Source: Martinezella tropici
GTDB taxonomy: Bacteria > Pseudomonadota > Alphaproteobacteria > Rhizobiales > Rhizobiaceae
Direction of reading: 5' to 3'
Assembly: GCF_008370325.1 (NCBI RefSeq)
Contig: NZ_VNIP01000008.1
Span: 248,001 to 312,000, forward strand
DNA: 64,000 nucleotides
In this document: piece after piece, positions 17,672-26,154 of the stretch
Layout of the letters: each line of letters begins with the position of its first letter
How positions within the stretch are numbered: the stretch's first letter is position 1
Made by a program: the position numbers and the translations under genes
Notes under the pieces: model-generated
Told to the model about the DNA's origin: nothing
Seen by the model: only the letters and a program-made list of their open reading frames with translations
The model's database searches: none

Positions 17672-17692
17672 GCAAAGCAGCCTCTGCTTTGC
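17672..17692 (+). promoter_or_regulatory. Leader hairpin before the small secreted-peptide gene
   Basis: GCAAAGCAG-CCT-CTGCTTTGC is a perfect 9-bp stem with a 3-nt loop, ending about 3 nt before the GGAGG ribosome site of the next small gene. It could end ohr transcription or limit translation of the peptide. Confidence 0.45.
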
Positions 17693-17706
17693 GCGTGGAG
17701 GATCAC

Positions 17707-17850
17707 ATGAGACCGATCATTCTTCTCCTTGCAGGAGCTGCGATTTTCGCTGCTCCATGCATCTATGCCCCCAGTTCCAGCGAGCCTTCGGCGCTTGCGA
17801 GCATCGCCGTTTTGTGGGGCGGTTCGGGCTCGAACGGAAGCCCGCGTTAA
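17707..17850 (+). CDS. Small predicted secreted peptide upstream of minC
   Basis: This 47-codon frame has a good ribosome site (GGAGG, 7 nt before the ATG). It starts MRPIILLLAGAAIFAAPCIYA, which looks like a signal peptide or lipobox-poor anchor, and then has a short Ser/Gly-rich tail ending in GSGSNGSPR. I do not recognise the family. It ends 52 bp before minC on the same strand. It could be a real exported micropeptide or a leader peptide. Evidence is the ribosome site and the hydrophobic start only. Confidence 0.5.
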   Translation: MRPIILLLAGAAIFAAPCIYAPSSSEPSALASIAVLWGGSGSNGSPR

Positions 17851-17902
17851 CCACTTGTTAACCATATCAACGGTACACAGGATCAACGATTTATTCACAT
17901 AG

Positions 17903-18634
17903 ATGACCAAAGTGCTAACAGACGCTCGTTCGATCCGTATCAAGGGCCGCTCCTTTCTTGCGGTCATGCTTTCGCCGGATCTTCCGCTTGACCAGTGGTT
18001 GATCAGGCTTGACGACCTCGCAGCCCGTTCGGCCGGCTTCTTTCTGGGGCGGCCGGTCGTGCTTGATATCACCGACCTGCCGATCGACAAGGCGCAGCTC
18101 AAGGAGCTGATCGCAGAGCTTTCGGCCCGCAATGTCAGCATCATGGGCATCGAGGGCGGCCGTCCGTCGATCGCCGGGCCTGGCATGCCGCCGATCCTGA
18201 AGGGTGGGCGTCCGGCTGCTGATTTCGAAGTCAACGAGGCCGATCCGGTCGTAGAGCGCCGCAATAGCGAGCCCAAGGCGCCGCCTCCGGAAGTTCGCGC
18301 GGTTACGCAATCCCTGATCATCCGCGAGCCGGTGCGATCCGGCCAGTCGGTGATCTTTCCGGAAGGTGACGTAACCGTCATCGGTTCGGTGGCGTCCGGC
18401 GCGGAAGTCATCGCGGGCGGATCGATCCATATCTATGGCGCCCTTCGCGGTCGCGCCATGGCGGGCTCGATCGGTAATGCCTCGGCGCGAATCTTTTGCC
18501 GCAAGCTCGAGGCCGAGCTGCTGGCGATCGATGGCATCTACAAGATGGCGGAAGACATATCACCCGGCCTCAGGGGGCAGGCCGTTCAGCTCTGGCTGGA
18601 TGGCGAAACGATCATGGCCGAAAAACTAATCTGA
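17903..18634 (+). CDS. minC: Septum-site determining protein MinC
   Basis: This 243-residue inhibitor of FtsZ assembly keeps the division septum away from the poles. The N-terminal domain (about 1-105) binds FtsZ. A Pro-rich linker follows (about 105-135), then the C-terminal beta-helix (about 140-243) with VIGSVASGAEVIAGGSIHIYGALRGRA, which dimerises and binds MinD. It is the first gene of minCDE. Rhizobial min genes are known to lie on secondary replicons. Confidence 0.96.
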   Translation: MTKVLTDARSIRIKGRSFLAVMLSPDLPLDQWLIRLDDLAARSAGFFLGRPVVLDITDLPIDKAQLKELIAELSARNVSIMGIEGGRPSIAGPGMPPILKGGRPAADFEVNEADPVVERRNSEPKAPPPEVRAVTQSLIIREPVRSGQSVIFPEGDVTVIGSVASGAEVIAGGSIHIYGALRGRAMAGSIGNASARIFCRKLEAELLAIDGIYKMAEDISPGLRGQAVQLWLDGETIMAEKLI

Positions 18635-18663
18635 GCCGAAGCCGGCCAAAACAGGAGAGCGAG

Positions 18664-19479
18664 ATGGGCAAGGTAATCGTCGTCACATCAGGCAAGGGCG
18701 GAGTTGGAAAGACAACTTCGACGGCCGCACTGGGAGCGGCTCTGGCACAGAGAGGCGAAAAGGTCGTTGTGGTCGATTTCGACGTCGGCCTGCGCAACCT
18801 CGATCTCGTTATGGGTGCTGAACGCCGCGTCGTCTACGACCTTGTCAACGTCATCCATGGCGATGCCAAGCTGCCGCAGGCGCTGATCCGCGACAAGCGG
18901 CTGGAAACGCTCTTCCTGCTGCCGGCTTCGCAGACCCGCGACAAGGACAATCTGACGCCCGAGGGTGTCGAGCGTGTCATCAACGAGCTCAGGAACTATT
19001 TCGACTGGGTCATCTGCGACAGCCCGGCGGGCATCGAGCGCGGGGCAACCCTTGCCATGCGCCACGCCGATGTCGCCGTCGTCGTCACCAATCCGGAAGT
19101 CTCCTCGGTGCGCGATTCCGACCGTATCATCGGTCTGCTGGACTCCAAGACGCTGAAGGCGGAGCGCGGCGAGCGCATGGAAAAGCACCTGCTGCTGACC
19201 CGCTTCGATGCCGGTCGCGCCGAACGCGGCGACATGCTGAAGGTTGACGACGTGCTGGAGATCCTCTCCATCCCGCTGCTCGGCATCATCCCGGAAAGCA
19301 CCGACGTCCTGCGCGCCTCCAATCTCGGCTCGCCGGTTACGCTTGCCGATGCGCGCTGCGCGCCGTCGCTTGCCTATTTCGATGCCGCACGCCGTCTTGC
19401 CGGCGAGCAGGTGCCGATCACCATCCCCGGCGAGAAGCGGGGTATCTTCGGCAAGATCTTCGCAAGGAGGGCCGCATGA
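18664..19479 (+). CDS. minD: Septum-site determining ATPase MinD
   Basis: This 271-residue ParA-type ATPase recruits MinC to the membrane and oscillates under MinE control. The deviant Walker A is at residues 10-17 (GKGGVGKT), with [10 protein letters not shown] following and ICDSPAGIE as Walker B. The C-terminal amphipathic membrane helix reads [19 protein letters not shown] precedes the ATG at 18664; the longer frame from 18496 overlaps minC and is rejected. It overlaps minE by 4 nt. Confidence 0.97.
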   Translation: MGKVIVVTSGKGGVGKTTSTAALGAALAQRGEKVVVVDFDVGLRNLDLVMGAERRVVYDLVNVIHGDAKLPQALIRDKRLETLFLLPASQTRDKDNLTPEGVERVINELRNYFDWVICDSPAGIERGATLAMRHADVAVVVTNPEVSSVRDSDRIIGLLDSKTLKAERGERMEKHLLLTRFDAGRAERGDMLKVDDVLEILSIPLLGIIPESTDVLRASNLGSPVTLADARCAPSLAYFDAARRLAGEQVPITIPGEKRGIFGKIFARRAA

Positions 19480-19736
19480 GCATTTTCGGACTGTTCCGCA
19501 AGCAGAGATCTGCACCCATGGCGCGCGAGCGTCTGCAGATCCTTCTTGCCCATGAGCGCGCCTCTGTGGGCTCGGATCTAGTATCCGTGCTGAGGGAGGA
19601 AATCCTCGCCGTCATCGCCAAGCATGTCCAGGTCGATCGCGACAAGGTGCAGGTGAAGATGGATCGCGACAAGGACGTCTCCATGCTGGAGATCGATGTC
19701 GAGATCCCGCGCGATGCGGCCTTGAAGGCCGCCTGA
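19476..19736 (+). CDS. minE: Cell division topological specificity factor MinE
   Basis: The 86-residue protein stimulates MinD ATPase and gives the Min system its spatial pattern. The N-terminal membrane-targeting start (MSIFGLFRK) is followed by the anti-MinCD helix [13 protein letters not shown] (about residues 17-29) and the topological-specificity beta domain ([23 protein letters not shown]). Length and order match the family. AAGGAGG precedes the ATG inside the end of minD. Confidence 0.96.
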   Translation: MSIFGLFRKQRSAPMARERLQILLAHERASVGSDLVSVLREEILAVIAKHVQVDRDKVQVKMDRDKDVSMLEIDVEIPRDAALKAA

Positions 19737-19770
19737 GGCAAGCCTCAACACCGCGCATGTGTGCGAATGA

Positions 19771-19795
19771 TGCCACATGGTCTTTCCATGTGGCA
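19771..19795 (+). terminator. Hairpin after minE
   Basis: A perfect 10-bp stem (TGCCACATGG with CCATGTGGCA) and 5-nt loop lie 35 bp after the minE stop. A T-run occurs about 15 nt later (GTTTTT). It may end or protect the min transcript together with the next hairpin. Confidence 0.5.
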
Positions 19796-19922
19796 GAGCT
19801 GCGAAGTTTTTCGAAGCTTGCCCTTGCAAAGGGTACGATTCGCGATTATCTGCAGCCCATCACCTGTATCGATGGCCTGCCGCTGACATTTCCGTGTCGA
19901 GCCGGTGTTCGCTGTCCGGGTT

Positions 19923-19970
19923 AAAAAGCAAGGGCGCTCCCCAGAAATGGGTAGAGCGCCCTTTGCTTTT
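19923..19970. terminator. Strong bidirectional-looking terminator after the min operon
   Basis: A long stem (about 16 bp with one bulge) pairs AAAGCA-AGGGCGCTC with GAGCGCCCTTTGCTTT around a loop of about 14 nt. It is flanked by A- and T-runs, so it could terminate from either side. It isolates minCDE from the deacetylase gene and places that gene's start downstream. Confidence 0.8.
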
Positions 19971-20048
19971 GTCGTGTTCGCGGCACGGCACTTTTCTTGG
20001 CCGATGCGATATGCCAGTTTGCGCCGATCATGCGGGGAGGCGATTGGC

Positions 20049-20828
20049 TTGGGCGGATTGGACAATCAACGGAATGCCGTGTTCTCATGGCTGCTTGCCG
20101 GCATCTTCCTCGCAGCATGCGCCATCGGTGCCCAGGCGGCCGACAAGACGATTTATCTCACATTCGACGACGGCCCCTTACCGGGAACGAAGAACATCCT
20201 CGCCGTGCTGAGCGAGGAGAAGGTTCCGGCGGCCTTGTTCATGGTCGGCCTGCATGTCGAAACCATTCCGTCCGGGCGCGATCTGCTTGCCGAAGCCAAG
20301 GCCATGCCGCTCGTGACCATCGGCAACCACAGCTATAGCCACGCCAACAATCGCTACAGGAAATATTACTCCGATACCCAGGCAGTGGTTGCGGACATGC
20401 GCCATGCCAACCAGGTACTCGGCCTGACGCCGGTCGTGCATGCGCGGCTGCCGGGCAGGGACGTCTTTCGGCTTCCCACGGTCGCGAGAGAGGATCTGTC
20501 CATCAACGTCGCGCAATGGGAGCGCGAGTGGCTGGATTATGAGCTGGTCGCCGAAGCGGGCTTCTATCTCTATGGCTGGGATTTCGAGTGGGTGCACAGC
20601 GACGATGGCAAGCCGGTCCAATCGGTGGACCATCTCGTCAGCGAAATCGATCATCTCTTCCAATACGGCCGCTACACGCAACGGGGAAAGATGATCCTGC
20701 TGATGCACGACGAAATGTTCCAGGATCAGTTCAACGGCCAGGATAATCTGAGAACGTTGATCCGTTCGCTTCGTGAACGTGGCTATGCCTTCGGCGATAT
20801 CAGAACCTACGCGCCGTCGAATCCCTGA
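20049..20828 (+). CDS. Exported polysaccharide deacetylase-family protein
   Basis: The 259-residue NodB-homology protein probably removes acetyl groups from a cell-wall or surface glycan. A signal peptide or anchor (WLLAGIFLAACAIGAQA) precedes the metal-site motifs TFDDGP and GNHSYSH; the later RLPG and LLMHD segments fit the family. I chose a TTG start at 20049 because GGGGAGG lies about 7 nt upstream. An ATG at 20004 would add 15 residues before the signal peptide. The terminator ending at 19970 rules out still earlier starts. It is convergent with the TetR gene. Confidence 0.82.
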   Translation: MGGLDNQRNAVFSWLLAGIFLAACAIGAQAADKTIYLTFDDGPLPGTKNILAVLSEEKVPAALFMVGLHVETIPSGRDLLAEAKAMPLVTIGNHSYSHANNRYRKYYSDTQAVVADMRHANQVLGLTPVVHARLPGRDVFRLPTVAREDLSINVAQWEREWLDYELVAEAGFYLYGWDFEWVHSDDGKPVQSVDHLVSEIDHLFQYGRYTQRGKMILLMHDEMFQDQFNGQDNLRTLIRSLRERGYAFGDIRTYAPSNP

Positions 20829-20844
20829 ACCCACCTGAATTTGC

Positions 20845-21453
20845 TTAGGCCTGTCTCGCCGCGGCTCCTGTCGCAACCGTCAGGATGAAATCGTCCAGCT
20901 CCCGTTCCAGGCTTTCGACCGGCAGGCCGACGAAACGGCCTTCGAGGCTGATGCTGACGACACCATGCACGGCGCCGAACAGGGTTCTCGCGCGGATGGC
21001 ACGCGCCGTCTCCGGCATGGTCGGCTGCAGTTCCGCGAGTGGCTCGGCGATGACACCCATCAGGAACATATGCTCTTCCAGATGCCATTCAGGGCTGGGG
21101 CGATCATCCGGCGGCCGGTGGTCGAAGAGCGCCTTCCATAGATTGCGGTGGGCGACCGCGAACCGCAGATAGCCGCGCGCCAGATTCCGTAGCTGGTCCG
21201 TCGGCGTGTGATCTTTGACTTCGGCCAGCGTCAGGGACGCCTCGAGTGCCTTCAGCGTCGCGGAATTGACGTGAATGACGAGATCGTCGAGATCGGCAAA
21301 GACCGTATAAAGGCCGCCAAGGGCGCAGCCGACATCCTGAGTGACATCGCGCGCCCGGAGGTTGGAAAGGCCGTCGGCCGCGATGCGATTGCGCGCGGCC
21401 TCGATCAATCGCTGCTTCAGATCCTCGCGCTTTTCCAGGGTTTTTCTCGCCAT
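20845..21453 (-). CDS. TetR-family transcriptional repressor
   Basis: The 202-residue protein has an N-terminal helix-turn-helix (about residues 10-55; ARDVTQDVGCALGGLYTVFADLDDL) and a C-terminal TetR_C-type effector domain with WHLEEHMFLMG and a conserved late FGAVHGVVS. The ATG at 21453 begins the usual basic N-terminus; a TTG four codons earlier is possible. It is divergent from the pspA operon, with three matching operator-like palindromes between them. The effector is unknown. Confidence 0.88.
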   Translation of the reverse strand: MARKTLEKREDLKQRLIEAARNRIAADGLSNLRARDVTQDVGCALGGLYTVFADLDDLVIHVNSATLKALEASLTLAEVKDHTPTDQLRNLARGYLRFAVAHRNLWKALFDHRPPDDRPSPEWHLEEHMFLMGVIAEPLAELQPTMPETARAIRARTLFGAVHGVVSISLEGRFVGLPVESLERELDDFILTVATGAAARQA

Positions 21454-21474
21454 TATCAATTCCAATCCGATTTT

Positions 21475-21546
21475 TGAACGTTGTTCAAAATTTTTCTTGA
21501 ACGTCGTTCATGATTCTGGCATACATCAGTTCATGAACATCGTTCA
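21475..21546. promoter_or_regulatory. Three TetR-type operator repeats
   Basis: There are three near-identical 13-bp palindromes: TGAACGTTGTTCA (21475-21487), TGAACGTCGTTCA (21498-21510) and TGAACATCGTTCA (21534-21546). Centre spacings are 23 and 36 bp. They fill the divergent region between the TetR gene and pspA, so the TetR protein probably controls itself and the pspA operon. Confidence 0.75.
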
Positions 21547-21563
21547 TAAATGGGAGACGACAA

Positions 21564-22253
21564 ATGTTCAATTCAATTCTGACGCTCATTCGCGGCCGGG
21601 CTTATGATGCGGAACAGGCGTTCATCGATCGCAATGCCGTGCCCCTGCTTGCACAGCAGATCCGCGAGGCGGCCAGCGCCATTCAGTCGGCGCGGCGTGC
21701 GGTCGCGATCGCGGTTGCACAGAATGAGCAAGAAAAGATCCAGCATGCGGCGATCGTCGCTCGCATCAGCGACCTGGAAAACCGCGCGGTTGCCGCGCTT
21801 CAGAAGGACGGTGATGAGCTTGCCCGGCAAGCGGCCGAGGCAATCGCCCAGCTCGAAGCCGAGCGGCATGCTTCCGAGAAGGCCCAGGCGCAATTCACTC
21901 AGACGATCGGCAAGCTGAAGGCCACGGTTCGCGCGTCCGAAACGCGGCTGCAGCAATTGCGGCGCGGCGAGCGCTTGGCGCGTGCCACCGAGCAGACGCA
22001 GAAGCTCAATGCCGCGTGCGACGATAATTCCGGATTGGCAACGCTCGATGAGGCTGAGGAAACGCTTGCCCGCCTCCAGGCCTATCAGAACCGCTGCGAG
22101 GTCGCAGCCTTGGCCATGAAAGAAATGAACGCCGCGAGCCGGCCCGAAATCGTCATCGAAAAACTCGCTAATGCCGGTTTCGGCGCACCGCTCGGCTCTT
22201 CGGCCGACGACGTGCTCGCCCGCCTGCGCGAGCGCATGAATTCAGCAGCCTGA
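21564..22253 (+). CDS. pspA: PspA/IM30-family membrane-stress protein
   Basis: The 229-residue, mostly coiled-coil protein fits PspA: an amphipathic start (MFNSILTLIRGRAYDAEQAF), long alternating Lys/Glu/Ala helices from about residue 30 to 160, and QIREAASAIQSARRAVA, a typical PspA segment. PspA proteins bind damaged inner membrane and preserve the proton gradient. GGGAGA precedes the ATG. It is the first gene of an operon with a YiaA/B protein and a lipid acyltransferase. PspF and sigma-54 signatures are absent, so control appears to be by the divergent TetR gene. Confidence 0.85.
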   Translation: MFNSILTLIRGRAYDAEQAFIDRNAVPLLAQQIREAASAIQSARRAVAIAVAQNEQEKIQHAAIVARISDLENRAVAALQKDGDELARQAAEAIAQLEAERHASEKAQAQFTQTIGKLKATVRASETRLQQLRRGERLARATEQTQKLNAACDDNSGLATLDEAEETLARLQAYQNRCEVAALAMKEMNAASRPEIVIEKLANAGFGAPLGSSADDVLARLRERMNSAA

Positions 22254-22290
22254 AACCGAATAGACCAGACACATCAGAGAGGATACGGTC

Positions 22291-22572
22291 ATGAACGACA
22301 GCTTCCAGAAACATTCCCAGGCTTGGGTCAGCTTCTCCTACATCTCCTTCGGCGCGGCCGCCTTCATGCTGTTCGTCGGTCTTTACATGATGCCGATCGA
22401 TCTTTGGGGTAAAGGTTATCTCGCCATGGGCATCCTGATGCTGGTGCAGACGGCGGTCAACGTCACCAAGACGATCCGCGATAACAGCGAAGCCGACAAG
22501 TTGATCCGCAAGGTGGAGGATGCCCGTACGGAGAAGCTCTTGGTTAAGTTCAATCGCGACGGTCAGGACTAA
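22291..22572 (+). CDS. YiaA/YiaB-family inner-membrane protein
   Basis: The 93-residue protein has two transmembrane helices (about 12-32 and 38-58; SYISFGAAAFMLFVGLYMM and GYLAMGILMLVQTAVNVTKT), the pattern of the YiaAB two-helix domain. A charged cytoplasmic tail (EADKLIRKVEDARTEKLLVK) follows. GAGAGGA precedes the ATG. Its function is unknown, but YiaA/B proteins are found next to pspA genes in alphaproteobacteria, so it may anchor PspA (inference). Confidence 0.8.
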   Translation: MNDSFQKHSQAWVSFSYISFGAAAFMLFVGLYMMPIDLWGKGYLAMGILMLVQTAVNVTKTIRDNSEADKLIRKVEDARTEKLLVKFNRDGQD

Positions 22573-22662
22573 TCTTTGTTAACGACGCTGCAGGGTTGAA
22601 TTCGCGCTCAATCTTTGCGTAACAACTCTGTGGCGTCTTGTTGGCTGAATGAGGGATACGCC

Positions 22663-25600
22663 ATGCAAAAACACCTGATGAGATCGAGGAAGTTCGCGCC
22701 GCTGTTCTGGACGCAGTTCCTTACCGCCTTCAATGATAATTTTCTCAAGCAGACTCTGGTCTTTGTTATTCTCGCGCAGATGGCAACAGAGGGTGCGGCG
22801 CTGGTGACGCTTGCCGGCGGCATCTTCATCGTGCCGTTTTTGCTGCTATCGGCGATTGCCGGCGAACTCGCCGACAAATACGACAAGGCCAAGATGGCCG
22901 AGCTTCTGAAGCGATGCGAGCTTGGCGTGGCGGCGATCTCGGTCGTCGGCATCGCCTTCTCCTCCATCTGGATCCTGATGCTCGCCCTCTTCGGCTTCGG
23001 CGTCATTTCCTCGCTCTTCGGGCCGATCAAATACGGCATCCTGCCGGATCATCTGCAAAGCCGGGATCTTCCGAAGGCGAATGCCTGGATCGAGGGCGGC
23101 ACCTTTATCGCCATTCTCACCGGCACCATGGTTGCGGCGGTCGCCTTCCGCGAAGGCGAAAATGTCTGGATCTTTGGCCCGATGATGATGGGGCTTTCCA
23201 TCCTCTGCTGGTTTGCGGCGCGCATGATCCCGTCGACCGGTTCCAAGGCGCCTGATCTCATCGTCGACACCAATGTCGTGCGCTCCAGCTACAGGCTGGT
23301 CAACGAACTTCGTGCCGATAGCCGCATCTGGCGTGCCTCGCTGATGAACTGCTGGTTCTGGTTCGTCGGCGCCTTCATCATGTCGATGCTGCCGGTCATG
23401 GTGACCGACATTCTCGGCGGCTCGGAAATCGTCGTTCCCGCCTATCTGGCGATCTTCGCCGTGTCCGTCGCCATCGGCTCTGCCATTGCCGGCTGGATGG
23501 CCGCCGGCCGCATCGTGCTGCTTCCCGCACCGATCGGCATGCTGATCGTCGCGCTCTTCGGTCTCGATCTTGCCTGGAACCTCTGGGGCCTTCAGTCGAC
23601 CGCCCATGCCGAAACCATCCTCGCCTTCTTCGCCGGGCCGAAGACCATCCGTGTCGCCATCGACCTCGCCGGCATGGCGATCGGCGGTGCCTTCCTGGCC
23701 GTTCCGACTTTCGCGGCCATGCAGAGCTGGGCGCACGAGGATCGTCGCGCCCGCGTCATCGGCGCCGCCAATGTGCTGTCGGCTCTGTTCATCGCCGTCG
23801 GCCTGGCGCTCGTGGCCGTGCTGCAGGCCGTTGGCCTCTCGGTTCCGGTTGTCATTCTCAGCATCTCCGCCCTCAACATCGTCATCGCCTGGCTCATGCT
23901 GAAAATGCTGCCGACCAATGCCTTCCGCGATCTCATCTCCATCATCTTCCGCGCCTTCATGCGGCTGGAGGTCGAGGGCCTTGAGAACATCCGCAAGGCC
24001 GGTCCCGCGCCGATCATCGCGCTCAACCATGTGAGCCTGCTCGATGGCGCCCTGGCGCTCGCCATCACCGAGGAAGAGCCTGTCTTCGCCATCGACTATG
24101 CCTTCGCGAGGAAATGGTGGGTGCGGCCGCTTTTGACGATGTGCAAGTTCCTGCCGCTCGACCCGACGAAGCCGATGGCGACGCGCTCGCTGATCAAGGT
24201 CATCCAGGACGGCAGCCCGGTCGGCATCTTCCCCGAGGGTCGCCTGACCGTCACCGGCACACTGATGAAGGTCTATGATGGCGCCGCCATGGTCGCCGAC
24301 AAGACCGGCGCGATGATAGTGCCGGTTCGCATCGACGGCCTGGAAAAGAGCTATGCCTCCTATCTGACCTCGAGCCATGTTCGTCGCCGTCTCTTCCCCA
24401 AGGTCAAGGTGACGATCCTCGAGCCGGTCAAGCTCGACGTTCCGGCGGAGCTGAAGGGCAGGAAGCGTCGCGTCGCCGCCGGTGTCGCTCTCTACCAGAT
24501 CATGTCGACGCTGATGTTCCGCACGGCCGATACGAACAACACCGTCCTCGGCCGCGTCATCGAAAGCGCACACGAATTCGGTGGCAAGAAACTCGCCGTC
24601 GAGGATCCGATTGCCGGCAAACTCTCCTATGCCAAGCTCCTGACCGGTGCTGCTGTGCTCGGTGCGAAGTTCCGTAAGATGTTCCCGAACGAGAAGACGC
24701 TTGGCGTCATGCTGCCGAACGCCAATGGCACGGCTGCGACCGTGCTTGGCGTCATGTCGGCAGGCAAGGTTCCGGCCATGCTGAACTTCACCGCCGGCAC
24801 TGCCAATATCCTGTCTGCCTGCCGGACGGCAGAGGTCAAGCATGTGCTTTGCTCACGCGCCTTCATCACCCAGGCCAAGCTCGGCCCGGTGGTCGAAGAG
24901 CTTGAAAAACAGGTGACGTTCGTCTGGCTCGATGAGCTGCGCACGCAGATCACTTTCCTGAACAAGATCGCCGGCCTCCTGCGCAAATACCGGCCGCTGG
25001 TCAAACGCAGCGCCGATGATCCGGCCGTCATCCTTTTTACTTCCGGTTCGGAAGGCGCGCCGAAAGGCGTCGTGCTGACCAACCGCAATATCCTGTCGAA
25101 CGCCGCCCAGGCGGCTTCACGCATCGACTTCCACCCCGGCGACAAGGTGTTCAACATCCTGCCGATGTTCCACTCCTTCGGCCTGACGGCGGGCACGATC
25201 CTGCCGTTGGTCTCGGGCGTGCCGGTGTTCCTCTATCCGTCGCCGCTGCACTACCGCATCGTGCCGGAGCTGATCTACGTCTCGAACGCAACCATCGTCT
25301 TCGGCACGGACACGTTCCTGAACGGCTATGCACGCACCGCCCATCCTTATGACTTGAGGTCGATCCGCTACATCTTCTCGGGCGCCGAGCCGGTGAAGGC
25401 GTCGACCCGCGAGGTCTATATGGAGAAGTTCGGCCTGCGCATCCTGGAAGGCTATGGCGTGACCGAGGCAGCCCCGGTGATTTCGCTGAACACGCCGATG
25501 TACAACCGCACAGGAACGGTCGGCAAGATCATGCCGGGCATGGAATGGAAGCTCGAGCCGGTTCCCGGCATTGACGAAGGCGGCCGGCTTCTGATCCGCG

Positions 25601-26058
25601 GTGCCAACATCATGGCCGGCTACCTGCGCGCAGACAATCCCGGCGTCCTCGAGCCGCTGCCGGAAGGCTGGCACGATACCGGCGACATCGTCACCATCGA
25701 CGAGGACGGTTTCGTCAAGATCCGCGGCCGGGCCAAGCGCTTCGCCAAGATCGGCGGCGAAATGATCTCGCTTGCCGCGGTGGAGACCCTTGCCGCGCAG
25801 CTCTGGCCCGGTGCGCTGAGCGTCGTCTCGGCCGTGCCGGACGCCAAGAAGGGAGAGCGTCTCGTGCTCCTGACCGATGCGCCGGATGCGGCTCGTAGCG
25901 ATTTCCTGACATTCGCCAAATCGAAGGGCGCCACGGAAATGATGGTTCCAGCCGAAGTCATCGTCGGCAAGGTGCCGGTCCTCGGCTCCGGTAAGATCGA
26001 TTTCGTGACGGCGCGCGCCATGGCCGTGGAGGCCCAGTCGCAGTCACAGGCGGCGTAA
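22663..26058 (+). CDS. aas: Three-domain MFS transporter / acyltransferase / acyl-ACP synthetase (Aas-LplT type)
   Basis: The 1131-residue protein combines three activities. An MFS/LplT-like lysophospholipid flippase domain (about 1-415, twelve helices) is followed by a PlsC acyltransferase (about 425-620) with HX4D at His456 (NHVSLLDGA) and FPEGRLT near 522. An AMP-binding acyl ligase (about 640-1131) has FTSGSEGAPKGV near 790 and GYGVTEAAP. Together they would import a lysophospholipid and re-acylate it. GAGGG precedes the ATG at 22663. It lies 90 bp after yiaA. In E. coli these functions are two genes (lplT, aas). Confidence 0.92.
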   Translation: MQKHLMRSRKFAPLFWTQFLTAFNDNFLKQTLVFVILAQMATEGAALVTLAGGIFIVPFLLLSAIAGELADKYDKAKMAELLKRCELGVAAISVVGIAFSSIWILMLALFGFGVISSLFGPIKYGILPDHLQSRDLPKANAWIEGGTFIAILTGTMVAAVAFREGENVWIFGPMMMGLSILCWFAARMIPSTGSKAPDLIVDTNVVRSSYRLVNELRADSRIWRASLMNCWFWFVGAFIMSMLPVMVTDILGGSEIVVPAYLAIFAVSVAIGSAIAGWMAAGRIVLLPAPIGMLIVALFGLDLAWNLWGLQSTAHAETILAFFAGPKTIRVAIDLAGMAIGGAFLAVPTFAAMQSWAHEDRRARVIGAANVLSALFIAVGLALVAVLQAVGLSVPVVILSISALNIVIAWLMLKMLPTNAFRDLISIIFRAFMRLEVEGLENIRKAGPAPIIALNHVSLLDGALALAITEEEPVFAIDYAFARKWWVRPLLTMCKFLPLDPTKPMATRSLIKVIQDGSPVGIFPEGRLTVTGTLMKVYDGAAMVADKTGAMIVPVRIDGLEKSYASYLTSSHVRRRLFPKVKVTILEPVKLDVPAELKGRKRRVAAGVALYQIMSTLMFRTADTNNTVLGRVIESAHEFGGKKLAVEDPIAGKLSYAKLLTGAAVLGAKFRKMFPNEKTLGVMLPNANGTAATVLGVMSAGKVPAMLNFTAGTANILSACRTAEVKHVLCSRAFITQAKLGPVVEELEKQVTFVWLDELRTQITFLNKIAGLLRKYRPLVKRSADDPAVILFTSGSEGAPKGVVLTNRNILSNAAQAASRIDFHPGDKVFNILPMFHSFGLTAGTILPLVSGVPVFLYPSPLHYRIVPELIYVSNATIVFGTDTFLNGYARTAHPYDLRSIRYIFSGAEPVKASTREVYMEKFGLRILEGYGVTEAAPVISLNTPMYNRTGTVGKIMPGMEWKLEPVPGIDEGGRLLIRGANIMAGYLRADNPGVLEPLPEGWHDTGDIVTIDEDGFVKIRGRAKRFAKIGGEMISLAAVETLAAQLWPGALSVVSAVPDAKKGERLVLLTDAPDAARSDFLTFAKSKGATEMMVPAEVIVGKVPVLGSGKIDFVTARAMAVEAQSQSQAA

Positions 26059-26080
26059 GCTCGCGCTCCTGAAAGACAAA

Positions 26081-26113
26081 GCGGTCGATGGTTTCAGCCA
26101 TCGGTCGCTTTTT
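26081..26113 (+). terminator. Rho-independent terminator after the pspA-aas operon
   Basis: An 11-bp stem (two G-T pairs), GCGGTCGATGG with CCATCGGTCGC, has a 6-nt loop and is followed by TTTTTG. It begins 23 nt after the acyltransferase stop. Confidence 0.85.
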
Positions 26114-26154
26114 GCTGTCGCCGCTAGATCATTGCAGATCGCTTCAATTCCGTT

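Noticed and set aside
22846..24843. Long open frame on the minus strand inside the aas gene
   Set aside because: It is antisense to a strongly supported three-domain protein and its translation is compositionally biased. It is open because of high-GC codon usage on the other strand.
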